Assembly (NCBI RefSeq): GCF_020667845.1
Contig: NZ_JAFMPQ010000034.1
Location: 1 to 56,248 of the forward strand
Direction: 5' to 3'
Length of the DNA: 56,248 nt
Source of the DNA: Cognatishimia sp. F0-27
GTDB lineage: Bacteria > Pseudomonadota > Alphaproteobacteria > Rhodobacterales > Rhodobacteraceae
The translations under genes were made by a program, and so were the position numbers. The notes below the pieces were generated by a model, which was given only the letters and a program-made list of their open reading frames with translations, searched no databases and was not told the origin of the DNA. This document shows positions 44,977-54,647 of the stretch, piece by piece; the stretch's first letter is position 1, and every line of letters begins with the position of its first letter.

Positions 44977-46572
44977 ATGGCTCCCAAAGTTCTCATCTCC
45001 GACAAGCTGTCCGAGGCCGCCGTTCAGATCTTCCGCGACCGGGGGATCGAGGTCGATTTCCGCCCCGAACTCGGCAAGGACAAGGAGGCGCTCGCCGCCG
45101 TGATCGGCGACTATGACGGCCTCGCGATCCGCTCCGCGACCAAGGTGACACCGACGATCCTCGCGGCCGCCGACAAGCTCAAGGTCATCGGCCGCGCCGG
45201 GATCGGCACCGACAATATCGACAAGGACGCCGCCTCCCAGAAAGGCGTGATCGTGATGAACACGCCCTTCGGCAATATGATCACAACGGCGGAGCATGCC
45301 ATCGCGATGATGTTCGCCGTGGCGCGCCAGATCCCCGAAGCGTCCGCATCGACCCATGCGGGCAAATGGGAAAAGTCGAAATTCATGGGTGTGGAGTTGA
45401 CCGGCAAGACCCTCGGGGTGATCGGGGCAGGCAATATCGGCGGCATCGTCTGCGACCGCGCGCGCGGTCTCAAGATGAAGGTCATCGCCTATGACCCGTT
45501 CCTGTCCGAAGAGAAAGCCCAGAAGATGCAGGTCGAGAAAGTCACGCTCGACACGCTTCTGGAGCGGGCCGATTTCATCACCCTGCACGTGCCGCTGACG
45601 GACCAGACCCGCAACATCCTGAGCCGCGAGAACCTTGAAAAGACAAAGAAAGGCGTGCGTATCGTCAACTGCGCCCGCGGCGGTCTGGTTGATGAAGAGG
45701 CGCTTGCCGAGCTGCTTCAGTCCGGCCATGTTGCCGGCGCCGCTTTCGACGTGTTCTCTGTCGAGCCGGCCACGGAAAACCCGCTTTTCAACCTGCCCAA
45801 CGTCGTCGTCACGCCGCATCTTGGCGCGGCCACAACCGAAGCCCAGGAGAACGTCGCGCTCCAAGTCGCAGAGCAGATGTCGAGCTATCTTCTGACCGGC
45901 GCCGTGGAAAACGCGCTCAACATGCCCTCCGTCACAGCGGAAGAGGCCAAGGTCATGGGCCCCTGGATCAAGCTGGCGGATCATCTCGGCAGCTTCATCG
46001 GCCAGATGACGGATGAGCCGGTCAAGGCGATCAACATCCTCTATGACGGCGCGGCCTCCGAGATGAACCTCGAAGCGCTAAACTGCGCACTCATCGCAGG
46101 GATCATGAAATCCGTGAACCCGGATGTGAACATGGTATCCGCCCCGGTGATCGCGCGCGAGCGTGGGGTGAAGATTTCGACGACCAATCAGGCCAAGTCA
46201 GGCGCGTTCGAGGGCTACATCAAGGTGACCGTCGTCACGCCGGAACGCGAACGCTCCATCGCTGGCACGGTGTTCTCCGATGGCAAGCCGCGGTTCATCC
46301 AGATCAAGGGCATCAATATCGACGCCGAAGTCGGAAAGCACATGGTCTATACCACCAACAAGGACGTGCCTGGCATCATCGGCACGCTCGGCACCACCCT
46401 GGGTGCCAATGGTGTGAACATCGCAAACTTCACGCTGGGCCGGAAGGAGTCGCAGGGCGAGGCCATCGCCCTTCTCTACATCGACGATCCTCTTCCCGAG
46501 GCCGCGTCAAACGCCCTGCGCAAGACCGGCATGTTCCAGCAGATCCGCCCACTTTCCTTCGACGTTGCCTGA
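44977..46572 (+). CDS. serA: D-3-phosphoglycerate dehydrogenase
   Basis: The 531-residue long-form enzyme oxidises 3-phosphoglycerate, the first committed step of serine synthesis. The NAD-binding motif is GVIGAGNIGGIVCDRA, and the catalytic arginine (NCARGGLVDE) and histidine (VTPHLGAATTEA) are present. An intervening domain (about 315-450) and a C-terminal ACT domain (about 455-531, KDVPGIIGTLGTTLGANGV) suggest feedback control by serine. ATG 44977 follows AAAGGA; a longer frame starting within the octamer array is rejected because the domain begins at residue 3. Confidence 0.96.
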   Translation: MAPKVLISDKLSEAAVQIFRDRGIEVDFRPELGKDKEALAAVIGDYDGLAIRSATKVTPTILAAADKLKVIGRAGIGTDNIDKDAASQKGVIVMNTPFGNMITTAEHAIAMMFAVARQIPEASASTHAGKWEKSKFMGVELTGKTLGVIGAGNIGGIVCDRARGLKMKVIAYDPFLSEEKAQKMQVEKVTLDTLLERADFITLHVPLTDQTRNILSRENLEKTKKGVRIVNCARGGLVDEEALAELLQSGHVAGAAFDVFSVEPATENPLFNLPNVVVTPHLGAATTEAQENVALQVAEQMSSYLLTGAVENALNMPSVTAEEAKVMGPWIKLADHLGSFIGQMTDEPVKAINILYDGAASEMNLEALNCALIAGIMKSVNPDVNMVSAPVIARERGVKISTTNQAKSGAFEGYIKVTVVTPERERSIAGTVFSDGKPRFIQIKGINIDAEVGKHMVYTTNKDVPGIIGTLGTTLGANGVNIANFTLGRKESQGEAIALLYIDDPLPEAASNALRKTGMFQQIRPLSFDVA

Positions 46573-46587
46573 TCGGGCCTCGATATC

Positions 46588-46661
46588 GGGGGCGGCGGTG
46601 ATCGGGTCACCGCCCCCGGCACGACAGTAATAAAGCGGCGGCCCGCGGGGGTCGCCGCTTT
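46588..46661. terminator. Two hairpins, bidirectional termination between serA and cydB
   Basis: A GC-rich hairpin (CGGTGA / TCACCG with flanking G/C runs) starts about 15 bp after the serA stop. A second hairpin follows, AAAGCGGCG / CGCCGCTTT (46632-46640 and 46653-46661), with A/T ends suited to termination on both strands. The genes here converge. Confidence 0.65.
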
Positions 46662-46689
46662 GCAATTGTCCGCTCTGACAGCCGGCCTG

Positions 46690-47700
46690 TCAGTCGTAGG
46701 TCAGATCTCGTGCCTTGCCGCGGAAGATCGTGTAGGCGAGGATCGAATAGCCGACGATCATCGGCAGCACGAAGCAGGTGCCGACCAGGATGATGAACAG
46801 GCTCTCGGGCGCGCTGGCCGCCTCGTAGATGGTGAGCTGGTCCGGCACCACGAACGGGTAGAAGCTATATGCCATCCCGAAAAAGCCCAAGACAAACAGT
46901 GCAATGGTGATCACGAACGGGAACCAGGCAAAGCTGTCATTGCGCGCGGGCAGATGGCGCAGCGCATACCACAACAGCGCCACGAGACCGAGTGCAATCA
47001 GCGGCAGAGGCGCCAGAAGAAAGATCTCCGGAATGGAAAACCATTTCTCGAAGATCCGCTGGCTCACGAACGGCGACGCCACAGACACGGCACCCAATCC
47101 GAGCACAACGCCCCAGATGCCCCCCTTGGCCCAGTTCACAGCCTTGCGCTGAAGCTGGCTCTCGGTCTTCATGATCAGCCATGTGGCTCCTATGAAGCTG
47201 TAGGCGACCGTCAGGGCAATCGCCGTCATCGCGCTGAAGGCCGTGGTAAACACGGTGATCTCCAGCCCCATGATGTAGATCCCGAGCATGTAGCCTTGGC
47301 TCAGTGACGTCATCAGAGAGCCGCCGAAGAAGGCTCGATCCCAGAACAGCTTCCAGCGATGCGGCGCCTTGACCCGGAACTCGAAGGCGACGCCCCGGAG
47401 AATGAGACCAATCAGCATGACGGCGACCGGCAGGTAAAGCGCGGTCAGGATTGCACCATGCGCCGACGGGAAGGCGACAAGCAGAATGCCAATCGCCAGA
47501 ACCAGCCAGGTTTCGTTTGCGTCCCAGAACGGTCCGATCGAGGCGACCATCCGGTCGCGCTCGGCCTCATCCGCAAACGGGAACAGCACGCCGACCCCGA
47601 GGTCGAACCCGTCGAGCACGACGTAGACGAGGATCGAGACCCCCATCAAGGCCGCAAAAACGAGCGGCAACCAGACGGTCGGATCACCAAACAAGGTCAT
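46690..47700 (-). CDS. cydB: Cytochrome bd-type (CIO) quinol oxidase subunit II
   Basis: The 336-residue integral membrane subunit has about nine transmembrane helices. It begins with VWLPLVFAALMGVSILVYVVLDG-type helix 1 and contains DGFDLGVG and the WDANETWLVLA motif typical of CydB/CioB. It partners subunit I in the oxygen-reducing quinol oxidase, which is coupled to proton motive force but does not pump protons. The gene lies 5 bp downstream of subunit I. No cydX-like small subunit or cydDC is visible in the window. Confidence 0.95.
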   Translation of the reverse strand: MTLFGDPTVWLPLVFAALMGVSILVYVVLDGFDLGVGVLFPFADEAERDRMVASIGPFWDANETWLVLAIGILLVAFPSAHGAILTALYLPVAVMLIGLILRGVAFEFRVKAPHRWKLFWDRAFFGGSLMTSLSQGYMLGIYIMGLEITVFTTAFSAMTAIALTVAYSFIGATWLIMKTESQLQRKAVNWAKGGIWGVVLGLGAVSVASPFVSQRIFEKWFSIPEIFLLAPLPLIALGLVALLWYALRHLPARNDSFAWFPFVITIALFVLGFFGMAYSFYPFVVPDQLTIYEAASAPESLFIILVGTCFVLPMIVGYSILAYTIFRGKARDLTYD

Positions 47701-47705
47701 GACCG

Positions 47706-49130
47706 TTACTCCGCCGCCACTGCGGCCGCGGCAGCCGTGGTGGCTTCGCCGGATCCCGGGCGAAGCGCCACCCGCTCACCCTTGGCGGTCTTGGTCGCGA
47801 GGTAGAACAGCACGCTGACATACGCGCCGAGCAGGACCACATAGACCGCGAGATACGCCACCAGAGAGGTTGCAACGAAGGGCGCCGGAACGTCGGCAAC
47901 AGCATCCGCGGTCGTCATGATACCTTGGACCAGCCACGGCTGGCGGCCAATCTCGGTGGTGTACCAGCCCGCAAGCGTTGCCACCCAGCCCGAGAAGGCC
48001 ATCGGAACCAACGCCCACAAGAGCGGCTTGGGCAGACCTTCGACACCGCGCCGATGGCGCGTGCCGCCACGGCTCACGTCGCGCCGCGCCATGAAGAACA
48101 CCGACGCCCAGCTCAACAGCAACATCGCCACACCCGTCCCGATCATCACCCGGAAGCTGAAGAACACCGGCGCGACAGGCGGATGCAAGGCGCTCCCGTC
48201 CTCCGCCACAAAATCGTTCAGACCCGGCACGACGCCGTCTGCGTCATGTTTGAGGATGATGGAGGCGAGATTCGGGATCCCGATTTCATAGCGGTTTTCC
48301 CGGGCCTCTTCGTCCGGCAGCGCGAAAAGCACGAGCGGCACATTGCTGCGGGTCTCCCAGTTGCCCTCCATTGCGGCAACCTTCTGCGGCTGATGTTCCA
48401 GCGTATTCAAGCCATGCATGTCGCCGGCGAGGACCTGGATCGGGATCAGCAAGGCCCCCATGACGAGCCCGGTCTTGAGCGTCGCCCGCACAGAGGCGGA
48501 CCGATCGCCAATCAACCACCGGAAGGCGGAAAAACCAGCCACGAGGAACGCAACCGTCAAACCGGAAGCAAGCAGCATATGCACCAGGCGATAAGGCATA
48601 GACGGGTTGAAGATGATGGCGAACCAGTCGGTTGCATGCGCAACCCCTTCCCGCATTTCGAACCCTGCCGGCGTGTGCATCCAGCTGTTCAAAACAAGGA
48701 TCCAGAAAGCCGACATTGTCGTGCCGAACGCCACGAGGAAGGTCGCCAGCGTGTGTAACCATCCCGGAACGCGCCGGAAGCCGAACAGCATGATGCCAAG
48801 GAATACCGCTTCGAGGAAGAAGGCGGTCATGACCTCATAGGCCAAGAGCGGCCCGGCAATATTGCCGACCGTTTCCATAAAGCCCGGCCAGTTCGTGCCG
48901 AACTGAAATGACATGGTGATGCCAGACACCACGCCCATCGCGAAACTCAAGGCAAAGACCTTGACCCAGAAGCGATAGGCATCGAACCATTTTTCGTCGC
49001 CCGTCGCGTTGAAGCGCAGTTTGAAAAACAGCAGCACCCACCCGAGCGCGATGGTGATCGTCGGGAACAGGATGTGAAAACTGATATTGGCCGCAAACTG
49101 GATCCTCGACAGGATTAGAGCGTCCATCAT
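47706..49130 (-). CDS. cydA: Cytochrome bd-type (CIO) quinol oxidase subunit I
   Basis: The 474-residue subunit has nine or so transmembrane helices. H19 (SFHILFPTIT) is the probable high-spin heme ligand. QFGTNWPGF, the ADMHG-type segment GDMHGLNTLEHQPQKVA and GWYTTEIGRQPW mark the quinol-oxidase family. The hydrophilic Q-loop is short, as in CioA/cyanide-insensitive oxidases, unlike the long-loop E. coli CydA. The Ala/Glu-rich C-terminal tail is low complexity. Two adjacent ATG codons at 49130 and 49127 follow GGAG. High oxygen affinity and low-oxygen or stress induction are expected from the family; no FNR box was seen upstream. Confidence 0.95.
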   Translation of the reverse strand: MMDALILSRIQFAANISFHILFPTITIALGWVLLFFKLRFNATGDEKWFDAYRFWVKVFALSFAMGVVSGITMSFQFGTNWPGFMETVGNIAGPLLAYEVMTAFFLEAVFLGIMLFGFRRVPGWLHTLATFLVAFGTTMSAFWILVLNSWMHTPAGFEMREGVAHATDWFAIIFNPSMPYRLVHMLLASGLTVAFLVAGFSAFRWLIGDRSASVRATLKTGLVMGALLIPIQVLAGDMHGLNTLEHQPQKVAAMEGNWETRSNVPLVLFALPDEEARENRYEIGIPNLASIILKHDADGVVPGLNDFVAEDGSALHPPVAPVFFSFRVMIGTGVAMLLLSWASVFFMARRDVSRGGTRHRRGVEGLPKPLLWALVPMAFSGWVATLAGWYTTEIGRQPWLVQGIMTTADAVADVPAPFVATSLVAYLAVYVVLLGAYVSVLFYLATKTAKGERVALRPGSGEATTAAAAAVAAE

Positions 49131-49381
49131 GGCGGAACTCCATTGTTGTGTTGGACCAAAGATAGGCTGAATTCGCATCTTTGCCGCCGTCTGCGACAAT
49201 CCGCACAGCGACATTGCTGCACGTGCAAAAAGAATCGACGACGTGTCTTAACACTCTGAAATATCGGTTTTTCGAGTGGCTTCAGAGCCGTGCTCCCGCG
49301 CTGCGCGCGCGCCTGTGCACCAGCCGCGCCGTTCTGCGCCGATCACTTCGCAGCCGCGCGTCCGGCATCGATGTCGCGCGC

Positions 49382-50503
49382 TCAAGGCGGGGCTTTTGCG
49401 GAGAAAAGACCAAGCCCGATGGCGCCATGGCTCGGCCTGATGGGGGTCGTCCCCGTTGCTGCCGATCCGATGCTCGGGTTGTTTTGTCCACCGCTCTCCG
49501 GCGTGATCCGCACCTGGGCAAGCACCGAGCCTGCGCCGTAGCCGCTCAACCCATCAAGACGGGCGATCCAGAGATCCTCCGGTGCGGCGTTGCGGGACAT
49601 CGGACCGGGGTGAATGAGCGGCACCTCTTCCGGTGCGGCAGCAAAGCCCAGATCCATCATCTCCGAGGCGCGCGCCGTGCGCGCCACCGAGTTCGGCGCG
49701 CCGAACAGGACCGCAATCAGGTGCCGGTCGCCGCGCCGCGCCGAAGCCGCAAGATTGAAACCGGCGGCCCGGGTATAGCCCGTCTTGAGACCGTCCGCAC
49801 CGCCATAGCCCGCCAGAAAGCGGCTGTTTGTATGCACCACGTCCTGCGAGCCGATGCGGGCGGACCGGCGCGAGAACACGGCATAGTCCTCGGGTTGATC
49901 GAAAAACAAGTAGCGACCGAGCCGCGCCATGTCTCTTGCGGTGCTCAGATGGTCCTCCTCGGTCAGGCCATGCGGATTGCGGAAATATGTGCCCGTTAAC
50001 CCCATCGCTTGCGCGGTGCTGTTCATGCGGGCCACAAATGCGTCCTCTGAGCCGGCAATTGCCTCGGCAAGAGCGGTGGCCGCATCATTGGCCGAGCGGA
50101 GGGCGGTCGCCAGAACAAGCGAGTTTACCGTGATGCGGTCACCTTCCGCGAGGCCGAGAGTCGATCCCGGCTGCGCGGCGGCATGCGCCGATACCGTCAC
50201 CTCCCGATCTGCGGCGATCTCCCCTGAACGCAGGGCCTGAAACGCGATGTAAAGCGTCATCATCTTGGTCAGGGACGCGGGATGCAGCCGCTTGTCCGCA
50301 TCCATCTCGTGATACACCGCGCCATTGCGTGTATCGATCACGATCTCCGCCTGCTTGGCCGATGCGGATGCTGCACCCGCATGCAGCGCGCTCAGGCACA
50401 GAGCCATCACACCCGTCAGGGCAAAAACCCAAGGGCGGCATGCGCGATCGGATCGGCCAGCTTTGGACCGCAAGAGCCAGTAGGACAAGAGCATAAGGGA
50501 CAT
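49382..50503 (-). CDS. D-alanyl-D-alanine carboxypeptidase (S11)
   Basis: The 373-residue exported penicillin-binding protein trims the terminal D-Ala of peptidoglycan pentapeptides. The signal/anchor is at about 28-48 (ALTGVMALCLSALHAGAA). The active-site motifs are S77-x-x-K80 in HPASLTKMM, SAN in LRSANDAAT, and KTG in DGLKTGYT. The C-terminal 100 residues are a Ser/Gly/Pro-rich tail without a clear PBP5-type C-terminal domain or amphipathic anchor. It follows rpmE after 142 bp on the same strand; a terminator lies between, so it likely has its own promoter. Confidence 0.93.
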   Translation of the reverse strand: MSLMLLSYWLLRSKAGRSDRACRPWVFALTGVMALCLSALHAGAASASAKQAEIVIDTRNGAVYHEMDADKRLHPASLTKMMTLYIAFQALRSGEIAADREVTVSAHAAAQPGSTLGLAEGDRITVNSLVLATALRSANDAATALAEAIAGSEDAFVARMNSTAQAMGLTGTYFRNPHGLTEEDHLSTARDMARLGRYLFFDQPEDYAVFSRRSARIGSQDVVHTNSRFLAGYGGADGLKTGYTRAAGFNLAASARRGDRHLIAVLFGAPNSVARTARASEMMDLGFAAAPEEVPLIHPGPMSRNAAPEDLWIARLDGLSGYGAGSVLAQVRITPESGGQNNPSIGSAATGTTPIRPSHGAIGLGLFSAKAPP

Positions 50504-50595
50504 GGCAACCTTTCTGCGCCACCCATTCTGGGTCTCGCCCCCCTGCCTTTAGCCCTCCTGCCTTTCCATTCGGTGAAGACCGCTCCAGAAACGCA

Positions 50596-50621
50596 AAACG
50601 CCGCCCCGAAGGACGGCGTTT
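50596..50621 (-). terminator. Intrinsic terminator after rpmE
   Basis: On the minus strand a perfect stem AAACGCCG / CGGCGTTT is extended by GC pairs around a TTCG tetraloop and followed by a T. It begins 24 nt after the rpmE stop and marks the end of the ribosomal-protein block. Confidence 0.8.
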
Positions 50622-50645
50622 GTGATTTCCGAAAGGTCAGGGCGC

Positions 50646-50867
50646 TTAGAAGCCGAGGCCTTCGTATTTCTTCTTGAACTTCGACACGCGGCCGCCCTGG
50701 TCGAGCAGGCGCGACGTGCCGCCGGTCCAGGCCGGGTGCACGGTCGGGTCGATGTCGAGGGACAGCGTATCGCCTTCCTTGCCCCAGGTGGTGCGGACCT
50801 GAAAGATCGTGCCATCGGTCATCTTGACGTCGACGATGTGGTAATCGGGATGCAGGTTCTTTTTCAT
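50646..50867 (-). CDS. rpmE: 50S ribosomal protein L31
   Basis: The 73-residue protein opens [19 protein letters not shown] and ends with KKKYEGLGF, matching bacterial L31. The zinc-ribbon cysteines of the C+ form are absent, so this is the zinc-independent type. Alphaproteobacterial L31 commonly lacks the cysteines. It lies 11 bp downstream of rplS. Confidence 0.96.
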   Translation of the reverse strand: MKKNLHPDYHIVDVKMTDGTIFQVRTTWGKEGDTLSLDIDPTVHPAWTGGTSRLLDQGGRVSKFKKKYEGLGF

Positions 50868-50878
50868 CGGAGCGCTCC

Positions 50879-51268
50879 TTATGCCTCGGCGCCTTTGCCC
50901 TTGAGGGGCTTGTAGCGGGTGTCTTCGGCGATCCGGGCGGACTTGCCGCGACGCGAACGCAGATAGTAGAGCTTTGCCCGGCGGACGCGACCGCGACGGA
51001 CAACCTCGATGGAGTCGATATTGGTCGAATAGAGCGGGAACACGCGCTCCACGCCTTCACCGAAGGAAATCTTGCGAACGGTGAACGAACCGGCGATGCC
51101 GTCGCCATTCTTGCGGCTGATGCAGACACCCTCGTAGTTCTGAACGCGGGTCCGCGTGCCTTCGGTCACCTTGTAGCCAACGCGGATCGTATCGCCCGCC
51201 TTGAAATCGGGAATCTTTTTCCCGAGCGAGGCGATCTGTTCCGCCTCAATCTGTGCGATCAGGTCCAT
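50879..51268 (-). CDS. rplS: 50S ribosomal protein L19
   Basis: The 129-residue protein has the L19 signature: [50 protein letters not shown] and [14 protein letters not shown]. It sits at the 30S-50S interface near L14. AGGAGATGATCAG stands just before ATG 51268. Confidence 0.97.
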   Translation of the reverse strand: MDLIAQIEAEQIASLGKKIPDFKAGDTIRVGYKVTEGTRTRVQNYEGVCISRKNGDGIAGSFTVRKISFGEGVERVFPLYSTNIDSIEVVRRGRVRRAKLYYLRSRRGKSARIAEDTRYKPLKGKGAEA

Positions 51269-51272
51269 CTGA

Positions 51273-51461
51273 TCATCTCCTGAATTGCTGCACGGTTGTC
51301 CCGTGACGGGTTTTCTCGTCCGAGAACTCCGGGTTATCGCTCGGGTCCGTTGCCAACGCGTGGATTGCTGGCCAACGCCCGCCGGAGGGGCAGACAGGTT
51401 TATCGTCGTCTTTGTCGTCGTCTGGTTCCCGCACCGGATAGATGACCAGATACATGATCAT
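51273..51461 (-). CDS. Possible 62-aa ORF between trmD and rplS
   Basis: A frame starting at ATG 51461 with AGGA upstream and ending 4 bp before rplS encodes a 62-residue acidic peptide ([12 protein letters not shown]). No family is recognised. It may instead be the untranslated leader of rplS. Coding status is doubtful. Confidence 0.3.
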   Translation of the reverse strand: MIMYLVIYPVREPDDDKDDDKPVCPSGGRWPAIHALATDPSDNPEFSDEKTRHGTTVQQFRR

Positions 51462-51556
51462 CCTGGAAAACGGGAATCGGCCCGCGCGGGAGACGCCCGC
51501 CGGACCGGGCCGCTATAGGCAAGGATGGGCCCCGGATCAACCCGCTATCGCCCGTC

Positions 51557-52405
51557 TCAGCTGTCTTTCTCGTCGGTCCGGGCCTGCATAGCCTGATACG
51601 CCTCCCAAAGATCGGGGCGGCGAGCCTGTGTCAGGGCTTCGGCCTGCGCACGGCGCCATTCGGCGATTGCGCCATGATTGCCCGATGTCAGCACCGGGGG
51701 GATTGGATGACCACGCCATTCCGCCGGTCGCGTGTATTGCGGATGCTCCAGCAAGCCCGTGGAGAAGCTTTCCTCTTCCGCGGAGGCCGCATTGCCAAGA
51801 ACCCCCGGCAACAGCCGCACGGTCGCATCAAGGAGCGCCTGAGCCGCGATTTCGCCACCGGTCAGCACAAAGTCTCCAAGCGATACTTCCTTGATGCGGA
51901 AATGATCGATCACGCGTTGGTCGAGCCCTTCAAATCGGCCACAGATCAGTGTCACCCCGGGGCCAGAGGCGAGGCTCTGCGCCATCGCCTGCGTAAACGG
52001 ACGGCCACGCGGCGAGAGGTAGAGCAAAGGCGCTGCGGCTGGCATGGCGCGACGGGCGGTTTCGATTGCCTTGGCCATGATATCGGCCCGCAGGACCATC
52101 CCGGCGCCACCACCGGCAGGGGTGTCGTCGACATTGCGATGCTTGCCCTCGCCGAACTGGCGCAGCGGAACGGACGACAATTGCCAGATCCCGTCTTTCA
52201 GCGCCTTGCCCGTCAGCGAAGCACCCAGAACCCCGGGGAAAAGCTCGGGCATGAGCGTGATCACCTGCGCCTGCCACGCACGGGCCAGCTCGGCCTCCGG
52301 GTCCATCAGCGCACGGGGCTTCAACGTCGGTCTTATGGCTTTGCGTCCATGCGAGCGACTGGGTTCGGATTTGGCCTTGGCGGGATCGGGCGGTGTATCG
52401 GACAT
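51557..52405 (-). CDS. trmD: tRNA (guanine-N1)-methyltransferase
   Basis: The 282-residue SPOUT-class enzyme makes m1G37 in tRNAs, preventing frameshifts. The core starts at QVITLMPELFPG and contains LYLSPRGRPFTQ, ICGRFEGLDQRVIDHF and SLGDFVLTGGE (the knot and SAM site), followed by HPQYTRPAEWRG. About 46 residues of Lys/Arg/Pro-rich sequence precede the core, longer than the E. coli protein. An internal ATG at residue 34 is possible, but AAGGAA before ATG 52405 favours the long form. Confidence 0.94.
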   Translation of the reverse strand: MSDTPPDPAKAKSEPSRSHGRKAIRPTLKPRALMDPEAELARAWQAQVITLMPELFPGVLGASLTGKALKDGIWQLSSVPLRQFGEGKHRNVDDTPAGGGAGMVLRADIMAKAIETARRAMPAAAPLLYLSPRGRPFTQAMAQSLASGPGVTLICGRFEGLDQRVIDHFRIKEVSLGDFVLTGGEIAAQALLDATVRLLPGVLGNAASAEEESFSTGLLEHPQYTRPAEWRGHPIPPVLTSGNHGAIAEWRRAQAEALTQARRPDLWEAYQAMQARTDEKDS

Positions 52406-52599
52406 GGATCGTTCCTTACTGGGTGATCCGCCGATGTGCCAGACCACGACGCCCGGCATCGCAGTCACGAATTACGATTTCTTGCGCCGCAACCGGCTTT
52501 CGCTGGCCGGGTTCTGCCCGGACATCCGACGAGACAAGCAAACACCCCGCTCCGGCGCAGGCGTACCGCCAGCCGCGACACCGATACCGATACCGGATG

Positions 52600-53736
52600 T
52601 CAGGATGCCTTGATCGAGCCCACCGAACCGATGAAAGCCTTGCGGGTGGGGGCCTTGAGCAGGCGGCCTGACGCAAGACACCAGAAACTGCGATCCCGGG
52701 CCAAACGGCCCCGGTAGTCTGAGAACAATCCCTTGGGTTCTGCCAAGGGCGGAAGATCGAGCATCTGTGCCGCTTTGGACAGGGCGTTGAGCGCCCTCGG
52801 CCCCATCGGGCGCAGCCGGTCCGGCGGGTCCAACCCCAACTCTGCGGTGCGGTATGAGCCATTGTTCCAGCGCTCGATTACCATGCGCAACGCATCGATG
52901 AATTCCGGGCCGTCTCTGCGCACACGACGGGCAAATCCCCCATGACACGCGGTCAGCACAAGCCAGGCCGCAACCGTCGCCCTGTCACACGCTTTCTGGC
53001 GCACACACCAAAGCGCGGCGGCGCGCTGTGCGGGATCGTCCGGATCGTGATTGAGCACGATGTGGTGCCACAAATCGAGATCGGGCACCGTCATCGCTTC
53101 CAGCGCGTCGACCATCCCCGTGTCCTGATCGAAGCTCTTGGCCTGCCACAAGGCCTGCGTCTCGTTCAGAGATGCAAAGGCGCGGTCGTATGACGCGCGT
53201 TCCCGGGCAAGCCTATGCACCTCCGTGCGCATCTTGAGCAAAACATCAGGCCGCCGGAAGGATTGCGCCAGACGGGCCGCCGTGTCCGGTTCTGCCCGGC
53301 ACAGCGCGTCTATCAGACACAGGATGGCCGCTTCCCCGTCAGGCAGTTCTTCGACCCTATGGCGACGCCAACGCGCCATCATCCGCGAAAAAACCTGTCC
53401 GATCGCCTCATCAAGATCAGGCGGCGCGTCCTGGGGGCGACGGTCGACCGGCAACAGCCGCGCGGTAATCTGCGCCTGCATGGCGTCGCGCGACGGCATT
53501 TCCGCCAAAACCCGTGGCATGGCGGAGGCGCGCAACATCATCTCGCCGCCGCGGTCGCCGAACTCCGACGCGGTCGGCATCAAGGATCGTTGCAACGCAA
53601 ACAGACTGGCCAGCACACAAAACCCCATAAAAAACGGCCATCCCGTCATCGGAACGAGCCAAAAATGGGCAAACAACGGAGGCGCAAGAGCCACTCCCGC
53701 CAGCACCCCTCTCTGGGAACCACCAAATCCAACCAT
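52600..53736 (-). CDS. Hypothetical protein with N-terminal membrane segment
   Basis: This product of about 378 residues has one or two hydrophobic helices near the start (GVLAGVALAPPLFAHFWLVPM, then WPFFMGFCVLASLFAL). A long helical soluble region rich in Arg/Asp/Leu follows, with two cysteines in WCVRQKACDRATVAAW. I recognise no domain. It lies between the sulfotransferase-like gene and trmD on the same strand. Start is uncertain: ATG 53736 or GTG codons at 53739 and 53748, none with a strong ribosome-binding site. Confidence 0.7.
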   Translation of the reverse strand: MVGFGGSQRGVLAGVALAPPLFAHFWLVPMTGWPFFMGFCVLASLFALQRSLMPTASEFGDRGGEMMLRASAMPRVLAEMPSRDAMQAQITARLLPVDRRPQDAPPDLDEAIGQVFSRMMARWRRHRVEELPDGEAAILCLIDALCRAEPDTAARLAQSFRRPDVLLKMRTEVHRLARERASYDRAFASLNETQALWQAKSFDQDTGMVDALEAMTVPDLDLWHHIVLNHDPDDPAQRAAALWCVRQKACDRATVAAWLVLTACHGGFARRVRRDGPEFIDALRMVIERWNNGSYRTAELGLDPPDRLRPMGPRALNALSKAAQMLDLPPLAEPKGLFSDYRGRLARDRSFWCLASGRLLKAPTRKAFIGSVGSIKAS

Positions 53737-53843
53737 CACCGCACACACTCGCTGCTACAGGGCCGGAGAGTGGCGCATCAATACGGCAGAAGGATGATCG
53801 GGTCCCGCGTGAGAGACACTACATTTGTTCAATTTCGAAACGA

Positions 53844-54647
53844 TTACCGGGCCTGAGACTCTTTGTTCGCAATTTGAAGCAAATTGCGCTTGGCTTGGCG
53901 CAGGGCCGCATCGCTCAAGCCACTTCGGTTCAACGCCAGAAACACCTCCGCCAACCCGTTGCCGGGTTGCCGGTTTGCGACCGGGACGGGGCACAAGTTC
54001 TGACGCTGAGCCCCCGTCACATCGAGAAAGTCCAGAAGCGGGGTCACCGGGCCCAAGGACATGGCGCGCGCATCTTCGAGGCTGAAGGCCCGGACCTGTG
54101 CCGGGAACACAGCCTGTGTGATCTCGCGCAGAGTGGCCGCGTGATCCGCCGCTGCGGGCAGCCCGGCCGCGTAAGTCTCAAAATCCTTTGTCAATCGGGT
54201 GCTGCGCAGGGTCTGCCACCACGTGGACCGCAGCCAGGGATCCGGAGCACGCGTCGACAGGACAAATATCACCTGTGCGACGTTCCCGAACCGGGCGCCA
54301 ATGGCGCGCTGCACACTGCGCAGGCAAACGGGCGCCGCATCATATTGCGTGACCCCGCGCCGCCCCGGCATGTGACCCGAAAGATCTTCCGACGCAAGAA
54401 GGATGGCGCGCCGGTCGTGCCGGTCGAGCGCCTCGAAGGTCTGCGTTGCGGCCTGTTCGAGTGCGGCCTGTCTTTGCGCCGTGCGCTTGATGGAATACCG
54501 GCGCGCGGCCTCTGTCAGATCGACCATGTCGGCTTTGAGCAAGATCTGCACGTGCTCTGAAAGGGCGGCGCGGTTCTCCCGCAGAAAGTTCTGTGTGCTG
54601 GTGGTGCCGGTCTTGTGAAATCCCGCATGCACCACGATCCGGGTCAC
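53844..54647 (-). CDS. Sulfotransferase-like P-loop protein
   Basis: The 267-residue protein starts [19 protein letters not shown], a PAPS-binding-type P-loop found in sulfotransferases (HKTGTTS). A second conserved region, [20 protein letters not shown], resembles the 3'-phosphate-binding RxPxxxxxS segment but is degenerate. The acceptor is unknown; similar roseobacter proteins are annotated as sulfotransferase family or hypothetical. ATG 54647 overlaps the rimM stop by 4 bp, so it is embedded in the ribosomal operon. Confidence 0.75.
   Translation of the reverse strand: MTRIVVHAGFHKTGTTSTQNFLRENRAALSEHVQILLKADMVDLTEAARRYSIKRTAQRQAALEQAATQTFEALDRHDRRAILLASEDLSGHMPGRRGVTQYDAAPVCLRSVQRAIGARFGNVAQVIFVLSTRAPDPWLRSTWWQTLRSTRLTKDFETYAAGLPAAADHAATLREITQAVFPAQVRAFSLEDARAMSLGPVTPLLDFLDVTGAQRQNLCPVPVANRQPGNGLAEVFLALNRSGLSDAALRQAKRNLLQIANKESQAR

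Noticed and set aside
49131-49381. FNR/ArcA-type site upstream of the cytochrome bd genes
   Set aside because: No TTGAT-N4-ATCAA or similar palindrome was found by eye; only AT-richer promoter-like sequence without a clear -35/-10 pair.
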